Shown: positions 13,601-27,455, numbered from the stretch's first letter. The stretch: DNA of 64,000 bases from Psoroptes ovis (GCA_002943765.1 PQWQ01000006.1:372001-436000), one strand, 5' to 3'. Numbers and translations are program-made. Notes: generated from the sequence alone by a model not told the origin.

Positions 13601-14581
13601 ATGATACGAGAAATGACGGTGGAAAAACGGGGAAAAATTCAATCAATTATCAAAAAACATACAGAATTTATCTAAATTCATTCATATTATTATTATTATG
13701 TTCATTGTATTTGTATTTGCAGATGAATTTATTTCATGTATTAATGCTTAAATAAGCAATTTTTAGTCTTCTCCTATTACTAACATTAGGTTTTTTCCTG
13801 AAATCATTTTCATTTTTATTTCTGAAATATCTGATTTTACAGAATTTTTCCCGAATATTTTTTTGGTGTGTCTAATAATAAATTGTTTGTATTTTGTGTT
13901 TGATTGAACCAGAAATTCTTTCATTTTATCACATTCATTATTTAAGCAGGAGAAAAATTCGTGAAAATCATTCTTGTGATGGCAAATTTTTGTATTTCTC
14001 ACATTATTCTCTGTGTATGTTGGTGCTCATAGATCAAATTATTTTCATCAATCTCATAATCATTTATATATGAACGAATGAATGAATGTGTTTTATTTAA
14101 CCTCTGTTTCAAATAATAATATTATTATTCTTGTTCAGAAAAATATGTCAGAGTTATTTTGATCGAACAAAAAATAATAGAATTTTTTTCGCGCTCGATC
14201 AAAAATTGTTCATTTCAATTTGCTGTGTAATGATGAAGAAAATGAATGAATAAGATGATTTATTTGTATTTATATATAACACATACAAATTTGAATCGAT
14301 TACCGAATCATTATGAGTAAAATTATTATATAACACGTTATATATCATATATTACGCATGCTGCACACACACATTTAGACACACGAATCAATTATTGTTG
14401 TTTCAATCATTTTTTTCTTTGATTCATTCATTCGAGAATATCGAATGGCTGTGAATTTTCATTTTATTATGTTATTTCGTACATTTTCAATGTTTTATTT
14501 GAAATTGAAAATATTTACTCTCACATTTTCATGAACCTGAGATTCTGAAACATTTTTGCTTTCATTTTGACACGAAATTAC

Positions 14582-14677
14582 ATGCAGGCACTCTGTGATT
14601 CAATGAAACACGGAAATTTCGATTTTGAGAAAGCATTTTACGCAAAATTGGATGAATGGAATCGATTCTTCTATTAA
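14582..14677 (+). other. Small ORF or terminal exon, 31 aa
   Basis: ATG to TAA, 31 codons, with mixed residues (begins MQALCDSMKHGNF, ends LDEWNRFFY) in a locally GC-richer patch. The ATG lies inside a possible splice acceptor (ACATGCAG), so it could equally be the last exon of a spliced transcript. It is too short to identify; frames this long do arise by chance at this base composition. Confidence 0.15.
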
Positions 14678-17600
14678 TATTCAATGAACATTGAAAAATA
14701 AATTGAATTACATTTTGTCTATCGTTCAATCAATAATAATAATCTTTGAATAATGATCTTTCAATAGAAAGGTGTTGTATCTTTCTATTGTACCGTTGTT
14801 GTTGCTGTTGTTAGAATTTCAATTATCGGCCAATTACATGTGCGTTTTTTTTCCTGTTTATTTTGTGTTTGTATTCCAATGTATTTGTCTGGGTGCTTGT
14901 GTGTGTCTGTGTATGTATCAATTAATTAATAGCTAATAATACCACTCATGAATTGAATTGATTCTCTCGATTCTTTTGAAATTTCATGTTTGAAAGGTGT
15001 TCATGGGTGATGTACGGTTAACTGCTGTTCATGATCGATTATTTATGTCAATAAAATTTATTGAAAATCAATTTTTTGAATTAATTCAGTCGATGTTTTC
15101 GCCTATGTATTCTTTGTTCGAGTAAATTGATGAAAATTTATATTTTTTAGGCGTAAAATTTTTGCCAAAATTATCAAATAGATATACAAGCATTGAACAT
15201 GATTCCAACTTCAAAAATTTTTTCATTTCGATACTTGTTCATATTAAAAAAATGAAATGAAAAACAAAACGAAATATTCCATAATTTGTAGGCGTCATGA
15301 ATTATATTATTATGGGTTATAAACTATTTCGTTTCTCACAATCATAATTCTTTGTTTTATGAACTCATAAACTAATACATGCAATATACCCTGTTGTGTA
15401 ACGCTTCTGAAATTTAATGTCAAATTTTTCTAATTTTTCAAAATATGAAAATATTTTATCCATAATTGTAATTTACAAACAAGCATTATGTGCACTGGCT
15501 CTTTGGTAAAACCAGTCATAATTTTTCATGCTTTTCTGGTGTTTAAATGATACAAATAACAATGATAATAAACCATTATGTCATATTATGGCCATTGAGA
15601 ATCAATGGTAATAATTTGAAAGCTGAAAAACACTGAAAATATCGTTTCATTTTTGACATAACTCATGAAATTCTGTAATAGTAATATTATTGTCATCGAA
15701 ACACTCATGAAAAATACACTCAAACAAACACACATTCATTCTTTCATTGACATATACAGAAGCATTTATGAACACACAATGAAATCGGTTCATCATCATC
15801 GTAGTCATAATCATTATTGTCATTATATATGGATTCATAATAATAATAATCATTATTATGATGATGATTATGAGTTGCACAATATTTTTTACGATTCGTT
15901 TTCATGAAATTACTACTTTCACCCTCCTTTCATTTCATTTCATTTTTCGGGTTCAAAAAATGATTAAAATACAAAATGTTTTTTCATTTGAAAACAAGAA
16001 AAAACAATCAATTCATTTTTCAAGCCAACTAAAATTCAACAAGAAAAAAGTTGTCAAAAAAGTAAGGCATCAAAGAATTTGAAATTTAATACGCGAGTTA
16101 ATTAGAATTAAAAATGAAAATATTATTCAAATGAATACCTGAATGGACACATTAATGCAATACACCTTTGTGGTTGGAGTAAAAATTTATAAATTTAGTT
16201 TTTTTTTTCGCAATTTGCAAATGTTTGTTTTGTTTTGTTGTTTTCTCGATTTTGTGAATGTAAGTTCATTCAAAATGATTATTACGAGTATCATTATTAT
16301 TATGATGAAAATTTTGCTTTCAAAATAATAATAATAATAATTCAAAAGAAATATTAAAATATTAAAATTTCGAGACATGAATACCAAAAGCAAAAAATAG
16401 AAATTAGTATCCATATTCATTTAATCATTAATTCAGTCATAATATTACTTATAATATTCATTCATTCATTCATCATTCAAACAACTGAAGAAGAAAATGA
16501 CCAAAACCAAATGACCAAACATTTGTTTGATATGTGAGATTCTTTGCTGTTATAATTATTATGTAAAATATTATTAAAATACATAAAATGAAATGAATAT
16601 TACGAATATTTTTGAAAAATACAAATTATTCATTCGTACATTCATTAATAGTATAAATGTTGTTGGTAATTATCATAAATAATAATAATAATGATTCTAC
16701 AAGGAATTCTCTGTATTTATTTTATGGTCAATTTGAATGAAAATTTTTCATTTTTAATTGCTTTGAATGGTTTTAAATTACAATATTTATTTTTATGATT
16801 ATTATTTCAAAGAAATAATTGCAATATTTGTAATGTTTATATTGCAAATTGCTACCTGAATCAATATCTGAATTTATTAATCTTAAAAATCGACGAAAAT
16901 TTTTCATTAAAAAATGTCGCCATAATGTCGGTAAATTTTTGATTTATTTCTGTCATCAATACGTCTTGTTTGGTTGTTGTTGACTGATAATTTGATTACA
17001 AACATATCCAAATAAATATTTCAATTTTTCATCAAGTTAGTCAAGTATTTATCTTCATTCTTATCATATTTTTTTTAATTGGATTTTCTTTCAACTAATT
17101 TTTATCTGTATTACATCTATTACTAGTACTTATTCAAATTCAAAGTTATTTTAAAAGTTAATTTATTCAATTGTCGGTCATTTTGTTTATTTTTTTCTTT
17201 TCATTTTCAATTTTCGATGTCAAAAATAACAAAAATCAATGAAAAATGTTTGTGTGAATATTTCATGAACAGAAAGAAAAATACATACAAAAAGTTTACA
17301 CTTTGTAAATCACACAAAATTGATAAAAAACAAATAAACAAAATTATAAAATATCATAAACATTCATTCCTTATTCATTTCCCTCAATGTTGAAAGCGAC
17401 GACCGCAGCCATCGTAGATAATTTTAAGTGTTTCAATTTAAGATTAAAGTAAATCTGGAAATTTTCATTTAAATTTTTAAGAAAAATTCTACGAAATGAA
17501 AATTTCATTTTCAATATTTTTCACCAAAAAAAAGCCACCAAACATTCAAATATTTGATAATTTCCATGCATTCAATGTAAACTTGATAACATGACTCTTA

Positions 17601-18730
17601 GCTAACCATCACCCAATCATCATCATCATCTTCATCACCAAAATTACTCTTAGGGGCTCACATGTTGGTCCTTTTCTGCTTGAAAATGAATGAAAATGAA
17701 TTTTTTTTGTTCGGTCTTTTAGGTGCCACACGGAGCCACGATCATCATCATCATTATTTTGATTTTCTTTTTAGCAAAATGATTATTATTTTGAAAAATT
17801 ACTACCTTATACGTGTGGTGGTGGTGGTCACCTGAATCACCAAAAGCTCAATAATAATATAATTTTACTATTATATTATTATTATCATGTGTATGAGTGT
17901 GTGCTTGTGTATGCTTAAATTTGATTGAAAATGATGATAATGAATTATTTTTTGAACAACATTCAATTGATGATGATGACCCTAAAGTTAAAATAATAAT
18001 AATCTCGTTCTACTTGATTGGGTGGTCTCTTTCAATCAATTTTATGTGATTCTATATTTTCTAGGGTCTTTTCATTTAATGATAGTTTTCGGTGTTTAAA
18101 TTTGATTTTCAACCATTCTCTAGAATTATCATTTCTTCTTTATTTCAAAAAATTGTATTGATTCAATTCCTTTATTCTTTGGAGATTTTATCATCATTAT
18201 TGTTATCATTATCGTTATTATTATTATTAAACAAACAAACAGACCATGATAATCATTGATATCGATTGTATAGATATATAGATAATAATCATTTTGATAA
18301 TCGACATTATTATTATCATGATTATTTTCATCATTTGTCAATTAAATTAATTAGAGTAAATATATGTACGTTCAACGATATGTATGCAGAACGTTAAATA
18401 TTCATTTTCATTTACCTTTCAATTCATTATTGGTCACCCAACGACAATAACAAATGACAAAAAGCCTATTATTATTATTTTTAGGGTCCAAATTCAATAT
18501 TTTTTTCAAATAATCCGATTTGGTTATTATTATCTGTTTCTCTTTGTTTGATTCAAAGTTTTTCCAATTCATTGGTCATTTATAAAAATTGACCAGATTG
18601 TCAATATATTCTGCAATATTTTCAAATTATTGAAGATTATTATTATAATTGAAAATCAATTTCTTTAGAGACATTTTTTTTCTCCATAGTCATGTCTTGA
18701 CTTTATCAAATATTTTTTCGACAAAAAATA

Positions 18731-18850
18731 ACCACAGATGAATGATGGTGAAGTCTTGTCAGGCTTAGGGAGATTAGGAAGATTATTCAGTCTCCGGAAC
18801 CACTGACCTTTGACCAATTAACCAAAGCTCTATATCAAAGTTCATTTGTG
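18731..18850. promoter_or_regulatory. GC-richer island with nuclear-receptor and TCF-like sites
   Basis: About 120 bp of clearly higher GC content. TGACCTTTGACC at 18804-18815 is, on the minus strand, two AGGTCA-type half-sites with a one-base spacer (TGGTCA-A-AGGTCA), a DR1 element of the HNF4/RXR(USP)/COUP-TF class with one mismatch. TCAAAGTTCA at 18835-18844 repeats the theme on the other strand, and ATCAAAG is also a TCF/Pangolin core. The island lies 18 kb upstream of engrailed. Enhancer function is inferred from motif clustering only. Confidence 0.3.
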
Positions 18851-21111
18851 CTCGTGGCTCCCAAAAAATACTAAAAATTTTAAGAATTATTCAATTAATT
18901 TTCCCGAAAAAATTCCCCTTGATAAATTTGCATTCGTTCATACGATTCATTCAGACGCCAATTTTGATGACAAGATAGCTGTTTTAATTTAAAATTGGAA
19001 TTATAAATACCTTATTTATTGAGATTTTGATTGAATTTTGATTTCAGTTTCGATCATATAATGGTCAGTGGTGATGATGATGATCAAATTTTTAATTCCA
19101 AAAGAAAAATTATCTGCCAATTTTCTTCTCCTTCTTCTGTCATTTCTGGTTTTTATCTCCTTAAATTAGAATCAAAGGCCATCTGCTTCGAGGAAATTAT
19201 CTGCATTATTTTCAAATAGATATTCGATAACAATATAATCAAATGATTGGAAATCTTTTCAATTTTTTTTACTTTTCATCTTTTGAATGATTTACAAATC
19301 ATATGAACAAACAATACACCAATGTTTCAATTGTTATTTTTAAATTGAAATTTTTTTTGCTCTTCTTGCTTGCTCGATACCTAAGCTACCTACTTGTCCA
19401 GGTACACGGTGGTATGCTTATTAATATATGTTAGAGAAAAAAATGAAATAATTTTTTTTGTTGTTCCAATCAATAATGCATGTGGTGGTAGGTAAATATA
19501 TGTGTGCACCCATAATCATTTAATTTCGCCAAAAAAAAAAAATATATTTATTCTACAATATTTTCTCCCAATTCAAATGCTGTCATATTTTTGTTCATGT
19601 TTTTATTTCATTTCATTTCATTCAAAGAAATGTAAAAATTCATGTCATTTCTATTATCATTATTTCAATGAATAATAGGAACAAAAAAAAAGATTCATCA
19701 AAAATGATAATAATGATACATTCATATGAAAATTTAATTTTTTTCGAAAATAAAAAAAATTTGAATGAATGAATATTTTTCTGCTTGGAAAATTGAATTC
19801 AATTGAAATATACATTTTATAACAATAAATTGTAAATTTTGAATGAATTCATATACCATGGTATTTTTTATTATCACAATGAGAATTATTATGACAACAG
19901 TAGCTTCATTTCATCTTTGACCCATCTTCATTGAAAATTATTATATTAAGTTTCAAAAGGTGATGGTTATTGGCTGTAGTTTTATGTACACCTCTCTGTT
20001 AGTGTGTGTGTGTGTGTGCTTTCAATGCTGTTGCTTACAATGTATCCCATCTCTCTATCTATTCAATAATAATAATTTAAATCGAACAATCCAATTTCCA
20101 TATCTAATTCTGATGTTCATATAAAAATATTTTAAATTTCATTATTATCATTTGAAATAAAATAAAAATAAATTTATATCATCAAATCGTGATGAGATAA
20201 CTATTTTTTTGTGAATAGGAAATTGAATTTTGATTATTTTTTTTTTCTTCAATTCTCTATTCAATGCATTCAATTCAATTCATTTTAGTAGATGATAATA
20301 TTAAAAATTTGATGAAATGAAAATAATAACAATAATGGCAAAAGCAAATGATATGCAATGGAAAAAAAATTAATCGTGACTAATTGAATTTTTGAATGAA
20401 AATTTTTGAATTTTCGTGTCTTTTCATTGAATTTTGAGAACAGATAATATCATTACGGTATTATTTGTCAATACGGATTATCATACAAATGAATGTTGTT
20501 TATCTATTCATTATCATTATCATTATTATTTGTGTAGACTCAATGTTTGAGATTGAATTTAAAATTTTCCCATGATTCGTTTTGTATTGATTAAATAATA
20601 AATTGTCATTTGAATTCAATAGAAAAAACTGCAAATTATTCAATGAAAATCGGGTGATAATTCATTGATGATTTTTCATTGACTGATCAAATAAAGCTTA
20701 TCAAAAACCTTTGTATTTCTCAAATGAATTCATTGCACTCACAAAAAATGCTCTGCACAAACACACAACACACGGATCATCATCATTCAATCAATTTTAA
20801 TCTAATCTTTTTCTACCATTATTAACATTGATATTGTTATTATTATTATTCAAATATCGATTAATCTAATTATAATCGATTTAATTTTTTTTTCTCCGAT
20901 CATATTTGATCAATAAAATCCAGAAAAATTTGAAAATATCTTCTTTTTCGTTCATTCATTCAACTATAAAAATAGATTAAAATTTTAATCTATTTATTAT
21001 CAGTATAATGATTGTATCATCATCATAATCATAAATTTTTCATTAATCATGGTTATACATTGTGTGTATAATCCATTTTTTATTTCTTTATGAAATCTAA
21101 ATTATGCTAAT

Positions 21112-21171
21112 GATCCAAATGATCATCATCATCATAATCATCTATAGATGATTATCGTCATCATCTGGATC
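21112..21171. repeat. Large hairpin in (GAT)n/(ATC)n DNA with a 22-bp perfect palindrome
   Basis: ATAATCATCTA joined to TAGATGATTAT (21134-21155) is a perfect 22-bp palindrome without a spacer. It extends as an imperfect hairpin to outer arms GATCCA (21112) and TGGATC (21166). The surrounding 350 bp contain several more places where ATC repeats switch to GAT repeats. It probably arose by repeat slippage and strand switching; no function is evident. Confidence 0.5.
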
Positions 21172-23271
21172 ATCAATGTTTGATGATCATCAGGATTAGG
21201 AATTTGAATGAAAAATAAATCATTAAATTTTTCTAAAATGAATTAATCGATTTTCTGATATTCTGTAGTCTCTTTTTTTTATAATATATGATATGGTAAA
21301 ATGATAATTATGATCGTTGATGATGATGATGATCCTGATGATCACCATAATAATAATCATTATTACATGTCGATGATCATGATGATAATCATCGAATAGT
21401 TTTTATTTCTACTCAAAAAATATCATCAAAGTTCAATTATCATAACGATTGAGATGATGATCATCATCATCTCCATGTTTTCCCGCCTATATTCAAACAT
21501 AATCAAAAATGAAAAAAAGTAAAAAACAATAAAATCATTTGTCGAAGAACGAAATAGAAAAAAAAATCTAATCTAATTCAATTCAATCTTGAACATGGTA
21601 TAGATAGATATTTGAAAAAAGAAAAAATTTTTGCATTTGATCATTTGATCACATTTTCATATGAAATGAATAAAATCGTTATAGTTCAAATCAAAATAAT
21701 AATCAAATAATCATTAAAATGTTAATGATAATTATGTAATTCAAAAATCTTTGATCATCAAATACAAGATGATGGAAATTTTTTTTCTATGAAATAAAAT
21801 AAAAATTAGATTAGATTTTAATATGATATCATCGATATATTCATTTGATTATATTATTCAACAATATAATTAACTCTATGTTTGTTTGTTTGAGCATCGA
21901 TGGTTGTAAAATCATTTTGTTATTAGCAAAAGCAAATGATCAAAAACAATCAAAAACCACAAAATCTATAAAAGAAATATTTTTACAATCTTGTTTATGA
22001 TCATCATCATCATTATTCAATTCAAATGTTTATTCAAAGGTTTTACAACCATTTGAAATAGTAATGATCGATAATCAAATATAATAATCATTATGATAAT
22101 AATTATACAATTATTTACATGCGAAAAAAAATAAAATGATCCAAAGGATAATAAAATTTTCCCATTTGATGGTGGTCCAATGAATATTTGGTCAGTAATG
22201 ATGATAAAATTTTACCACTAAAATTTTGGTTTTCTCCATACGAATGATTTTACCGATTCAAAAAACGTTTTGCTATCACATGAAGCGACCAGGGAATACT
22301 GATTTTTGTACTTTTACCTGATTGTTAATTGTCAAATGATTTGTCATAAATAATGATTTTAATGATGATGATGATCATATAAAATTGACAAACAAACCCT
22401 ACAGAATTATCTGAGAAAAAAATTTTGGAATTTTTTTTCCTACCTTGTTCAACGACGACCACCATCAATGAATCAATGAATTTTTCTTCTTCGAATTATT
22501 TTGACCCTTTCCATAAATATTTTCAAATTGGAATTTTTTTTGACATATTTTTTCCAAATGTTTGTAAACATTGTAACATATTTGACTCATAAATGTGTAA
22601 TCATTTATTTCTAATCGATGATGATCATCATCATGATGACGGTGATTATTACCTTGATTTTTTACCTTTTGATTTTCCCAAGTTGTAAACTTTCAAAGAA
22701 GTTTATAGCCTTCATGCGGTGTTGTGCGTGTTTTTGTTTGTTTGTTTGCATGTATCTACTGTATACAGTGATTTACTATTTTTAATTTCTCAAAATGACA
22801 ATTCGTTTTGGGTGATTTGATTTTTTCGATTTTTTTTGTGAACCCGAATCAATGTCGATCATCTGTCGAATACAAACAAACACTGAATTTGAATGAGAAT
22901 TTGTCAAAAGTCAAACTAATAATAAATAAATGTCCAAAGTTTGTAAAAATCGAAAAAATTCTTTTATTTTGATTGACCTATGGGTGGTAAGTGTTGTTGT
23001 TGTAGTAGTTGGGTGCCTGCTATAAACCAATTACAATAACAGCAATCATAACAATAATATTTTCACATGAATCAATCGAAAAAATACCTCACACATACAA
23101 CAACCACCAGGTAAACACCACAGTATTTTGTCTAAAAATGATCATAAAATTCTTGAAACCCAAATGTTTGTTTGTTTGTTTGCGGTGAGAATCGATAATA
23201 GTCACAATAATAACAATAATTATTACGATCATGATTGTCAATAATCACCAATTATTATTTTATTTTTGGTG

Positions 23272-23273
<2 letters not shown>

Positions 23274-23303
<30 letters not shown>
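23274..23303. repeat. Homopolymer T30
   Basis: Thirty consecutive T. No target duplication or retroelement body is recognisable next to it, so I treat it as a slippage tract, not as a retroposon tail. Confidence 0.85.
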
Positions 23304-23304
<1 letters not shown>

Positions 23305-25087
23305 AATTCTCAGGCGCCGCTGGAATTTTATTGTTGTCATTTTTACACACAGAAATATAACAACTAGGGCAGTCAAAGACCACCAGTGAATGACAGCATA
23401 AATAATGTGAAAAATGATGAACACCATAAAAAAGAATTTGAAACATGGAAAATAAAATAAATAAAAATAATCATTATTAATAATAATTATTACTTCGAAT
23501 CGATTCCTAGATTGATTGATTGATTGATTTACTGTGTATTTTTTACTGTGTGTGAGCGTGTTTTACTTTTGTTTTATGAGTTTTTTAGAGGTAAGAAGAG
23601 CAAAGGTAATGATAATGGTTAAGTAGATTATGTGTACTGCTGGATAGCAATGATGTGTGCTGTTTGATTCAATTTTTTCGAAAGTCTCATGAAACTCGAA
23701 TATTGATGCTATCATCATTCAATATGTTTGATTAGTACAAATCAGTTTAATTGATGTTTTAATATCATACAAAATTATTCAAGAAAAAAAATTTCATTTT
23801 CAATGTCTATAAATCTTGAGAATAGAAAATTGAAGAAAATTTTTAAATTCAAATCTATTTTCATTATCACACCAAAATCCACCAATTTTAATTCGTATAA
23901 TGAATCAATGTGTGTGCGTGCTGCCTGTTCATCATTGCTTAGTTGAATTGCTATGTTAAATTGTTTTATGGTTGAAATAAATTTTGCAGTTTTGTTTTTC
24001 TTTCAATTCAAATCATTTTAGATTTATTAGCTTTCAAGATTTATTTTTCGCTGGAGAAAAACAAATTTATTTTTAAATGAAAAAAAAATTAAAATATTCA
24101 ACGGAGAATTGTATGCAAAGAATTTGAATTTAAGAAAAACGAAATTTTCGGCTTGAAAAATGTGTTTGCTTTTGCTTTTGTATTCTGAATTATAATAATA
24201 ATTATAATTGAAAATGACAAGGATGTTAATCAAAAAGTGATAAATGTTTTCATTTATTTTACTAATATTTGTTTTTTCTGTTTCAATGATTTCATGTGTT
24301 GTTTGAATGTTTGTTTCTATCCATTTTTTTTTTTTTTTTGAACGAAAATTCAAACAAAAAACCATTTTACCATTATCTTGATCAGAGTCTAAGAACTGAA
24401 AATTTTAAAAAAATTGCTGAAACGAAATATTCAAATTCTTAAATATAAACTGAGAATTCAAATAATTGAATTCAAAAACAACACTAAAAATTAAAGACTT
24501 GAAAAATATTCAAATTTTTCAATGATTTTTGTTACTGAAAAACTTGAATCATCCATTTAATTAATCAATTAATTTGATTGTTTGTTCTATTGTTGTTGAT
24601 TGCATTTATTTATTTAAACTATTTGTTTTGTTTAGAAATCAAATAGCTGTGTTTCACTGTTTTGAACTTTAACACTGCAAAACACACAACACAGCTAGCA
24701 CAGTGTTGTTCGATCTGTTATCTTTTTTTTCATTTTTTATTTGTTTGATTTAAATTACAAATCATTTTGAAACTTTTTTAATTTTTATTCGTTTGAAATC
24801 TTTGAATTTCATCCGACAACAATGTGATAGCCATTCAATTTCAATGGCCATTCGTTTGATGCATTTCTTTGCTAAGAAATAATATTACGAATAACAAATC
24901 ACATTCATTCAACTTGATTCAAAATTTTATTATGTGAATTGTGTTTATGATTATTTTATTATTATTACATATTTTCTATTATCTCATCATCATCAAATAC
25001 AAAAATACCAAATGATTATCGAATCAATTTTTCAATGATAATAATTTTATATTTTTTCGGCATTTTTCTTATTTCATTTTGATTCAG

Positions 25088-25308
25088 CGATGGGTGCCAT
25101 CAAAAGAAATAAGGTAGAATTAATGTTGTTTTTGGTTGTATTTGTTTGCCATCATCACCATCACCATCGCCGCCGCCGCCACCACGATCTTCATCATCAT
25201 CATCGTAATCACCACCACCACGATTTACGCTTACAACATTACCTTACTCTCTATCACCTCACACAGCGCCAAACAACGTGTGTGGCCCAAACATCATGCA
25301 TACAAAAG
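25088..25308 (+). other. Exon-like segment between good splice signals
   Basis: A pyrimidine-rich acceptor (ATTTTGATTCAG at 25076-25087) and a strong donor (AAAAG/GTAAGT at 25308/25309) bracket 221 bp with notably higher GC. All of the middle is CAT/CAC/CGC-type triplets (His/Arg in one frame, Ile/Thr/Ala in another, Ser/Pro in the third); the last 100 bp are non-repetitive. One frame from ATG 25090 is open across the whole segment. It could be an internal exon of an unrecognised coding or non-coding transcript upstream of engrailed, or a microsatellite next to chance splice signals. Confidence 0.25.
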
Positions 25309-27007
25309 GTAAGTTAGGATTTTTATTCATTTTATTCTCAATTCTATCCAAAATGCTTCTGCTAATTTATCATTCGTTATGTTTGAATCTATTTTTTTTT
25401 ACCTGGCGAAGCGAAAAAAAAAACAAAATGAGAACCCAAACACACAACAAACAAAACTTGTCGATGTTTTCCATATCTTTTTTGAGTTTCGTTCTATTCG
25501 TTTTGAAAAATTCAATGTTTCAATATATGTGAATAGATCAATAGCTTTGATATATTCGTTTGTTTCTAATATATTTTGGTATATTTGATTACCATCCATC
25601 CATCAACTTTGCTTGCTTGCATTTCTCCCTGATGATGATGATGGTTGGGAGAAGAAAAATGATTTTTTTTCAAGGGAAAATTGGACAGATAAGTAAACCC
25701 TGTATGTGGTTTGCTTTTGTTGCTGTTCGTTTGTTGTATATATTGATTAATAGGTAGAATAATACAGGTAAAATAATGACACGAAACAAAATATCGGAGA
25801 ATTGTTTGGGTGAAATGCATGTGTTTGTCTGTGTGTGTGTGTGTGTATTGTAATAATTGTATATTTTTGATGCATTGTTTGTACGTATAAGTGTGTGTAT
25901 GTTTGTCTGTATTTTTATTGAATTTTCAATGTATTATTATTGAATATAATTTGATAGATTGGTGTAAACCAGGTGAGGCTAATTCATTTTATTTCATTTC
26001 ATTTATATTGCATTTTGCTCTGAAGTTTCGTTGTTATTGTATTGACCAGGTGAGAGATGGTAGGTGATCATCATCATCATCATCAGCATTGGTGATGGTA
26101 AAAATTTTGCCAAAACTCAAAATACCATCATCATCATTCTTGTTCGTAGCTATGGGCAACTCGTGTTTTTCATTATTATTTCATTTTTGGTTTTTTTAGT
26201 TTTGATTGAATCAAAAATGAATATACATGAATAACGATAATAATAATGATGACGGTTTATTTCATTGATTGTATTAAATTTTATTTTTATATTATTTTCT
26301 TTCCAAGAAAATAATGAAATAATAATAAGATATAAAGGTATTCTCCGTACAACAAGAAGAATAAATGAAGATGAGGAAAGCACCTTAGAAATTCTTTAAA
26401 AACATATCCAATTGATTGATTCATGACAGTTCAATATTTTATCTGTTTTTTTTCATTATATTTCAAGAAAAATATCTTTGATTTTGCTTCAATTTTTGAT
26501 ATTTATTTTTATCTTAGGTAAATCTTTTCTTTGATAAATTGATAATCAAAGAATTAAATGTCAGAACACAGAGAGATCATACCAAACCTAAACCTCACCT
26601 TCCTCGGTTACCATTATTATTATTTCAATTGTAAATTCAATGATTTCTTTTTTTGAAATTTTAATTTTGATTCTCGACAGTTTTTTGGAAATTTAATTAA
26701 TGAATTTATTTATTTATTATTTTCTTGAAAAATTATCATCATTATTCACCAAGGAAATGATGAAATGTGAAGAATATAACTCTCTCTATTTAACGAATTA
26801 ATTGAAAAAATGACGATGAAAATTCGGTGGTAGCAATGTTGTATTTGTTTGTTTGTATGGTTTGACAGAATTTTTTCGTTTTTTGCTCTCAAATTTCTTT
26901 TACTTCAGTTTCATCCATTTCAATTATTGAATCAAAGTAAATTTAATTAAGTCAAACAAAATTAATTACAATCCTCATCATCTTAATCAAACCTTTTGAT
27001 GCCAAAC

Positions 27008-27157
27008 ATGTTTTTTTGTGCAGATCTGCTTGATGAGAAACGCATTGAATTCTCCACAAAGATGATTTGCCCATTGGCTTTTGATAATTTTCTTATGATT
27101 CATTCAATACATTCGCTCATTTATTTGTCCATCAAAAACATGAAGAAAAATTTTTGA
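27008..27157 (+). other. Exon-like or small ORF, 49 aa
   Basis: ATG to TGA, 49 codons. A possible acceptor (TTTTTTTGTGCAG, ending 27023) lies inside it, followed by a mixed-composition stretch, DLLDEKRIEFSTKMICPLAF, more protein-like than its surroundings. There is no family recognition and no obvious donor. It lies 300 bp left of the hAT element but outside it. Confidence 0.18.
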
Positions 27158-27447
27158 AAAAAATCAAACAATCAAATCAATCAATCTATCAATCTGGAAA
27201 GAAATTTGAAAAAATAACATTTCATTTCATATCTGTTTTTTTCTCTGTTAACAGTCTCGATTATCACAGCAGAAATAGAAACTGACATTTGATATTATCT
27301 TCTTTTATATGATGTGATATGATGATATGATTTTGATATTATATATCAAATATTTAATAACAAATTTTTGATGCTATTATTATGTTTATATTTTCGAAAT
27401 GTATTATTATTTTTATGTGGATATTTTTTCTTTTTTCGCAAACATTG

Positions 27448-27455
27448 TTTTAGAT
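27448..27455 (+). repeat. Left target-site duplication of the hAT element
   Basis: TTTTAGAT immediately precedes the left terminal inverted repeat and is repeated exactly at 28569-28576 after the right one. An 8-bp duplication is the hallmark of hAT-superfamily insertion. Confidence 0.9.

Larger units (their letters stand above)
2139..27447. other. Gene-poor AT-rich stretch, left part of the desert upstream of engrailed
   Basis: I find no confident protein-coding gene or RNA gene in these 25 kb. The sequence is AT-rich with many (ATC/GAT)n, (AAT)n, (TG/CA)n and homopolymer tracts. Longer open frames are low-complexity (His, Asn, Ile, Phe runs) or lie in (TG)n. A handful of GC-richer islands are listed separately as possible small exons or enhancers (4528-4693, 13571-13675, 14582-14677, 18731-18850, 25088-25308, 27008-27157). 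With engrailed the nearest plus-strand gene, distal regulatory DNA is the simplest explanation; a gene made of very small exons cannot be excluded. Confidence 0.6.

Noticed and set aside
13763..14002. 80-codon minus-strand ORF from a true ATG
   Set aside because: AT-driven Lys/Asn/Ile/Phe composition and no recognisable motif; length within chance expectation for 64 kb on two strands.
23274..23303. T30 as the tail of a retroposon
   Set aside because: No flanking duplication or recognisable element body.
24027..24365. 112-aa minus-strand ORF
   Set aside because: Composition is Lys/Asn/Phe/Ile/Tyr only, as expected for random AT-rich DNA; nothing protein-like.
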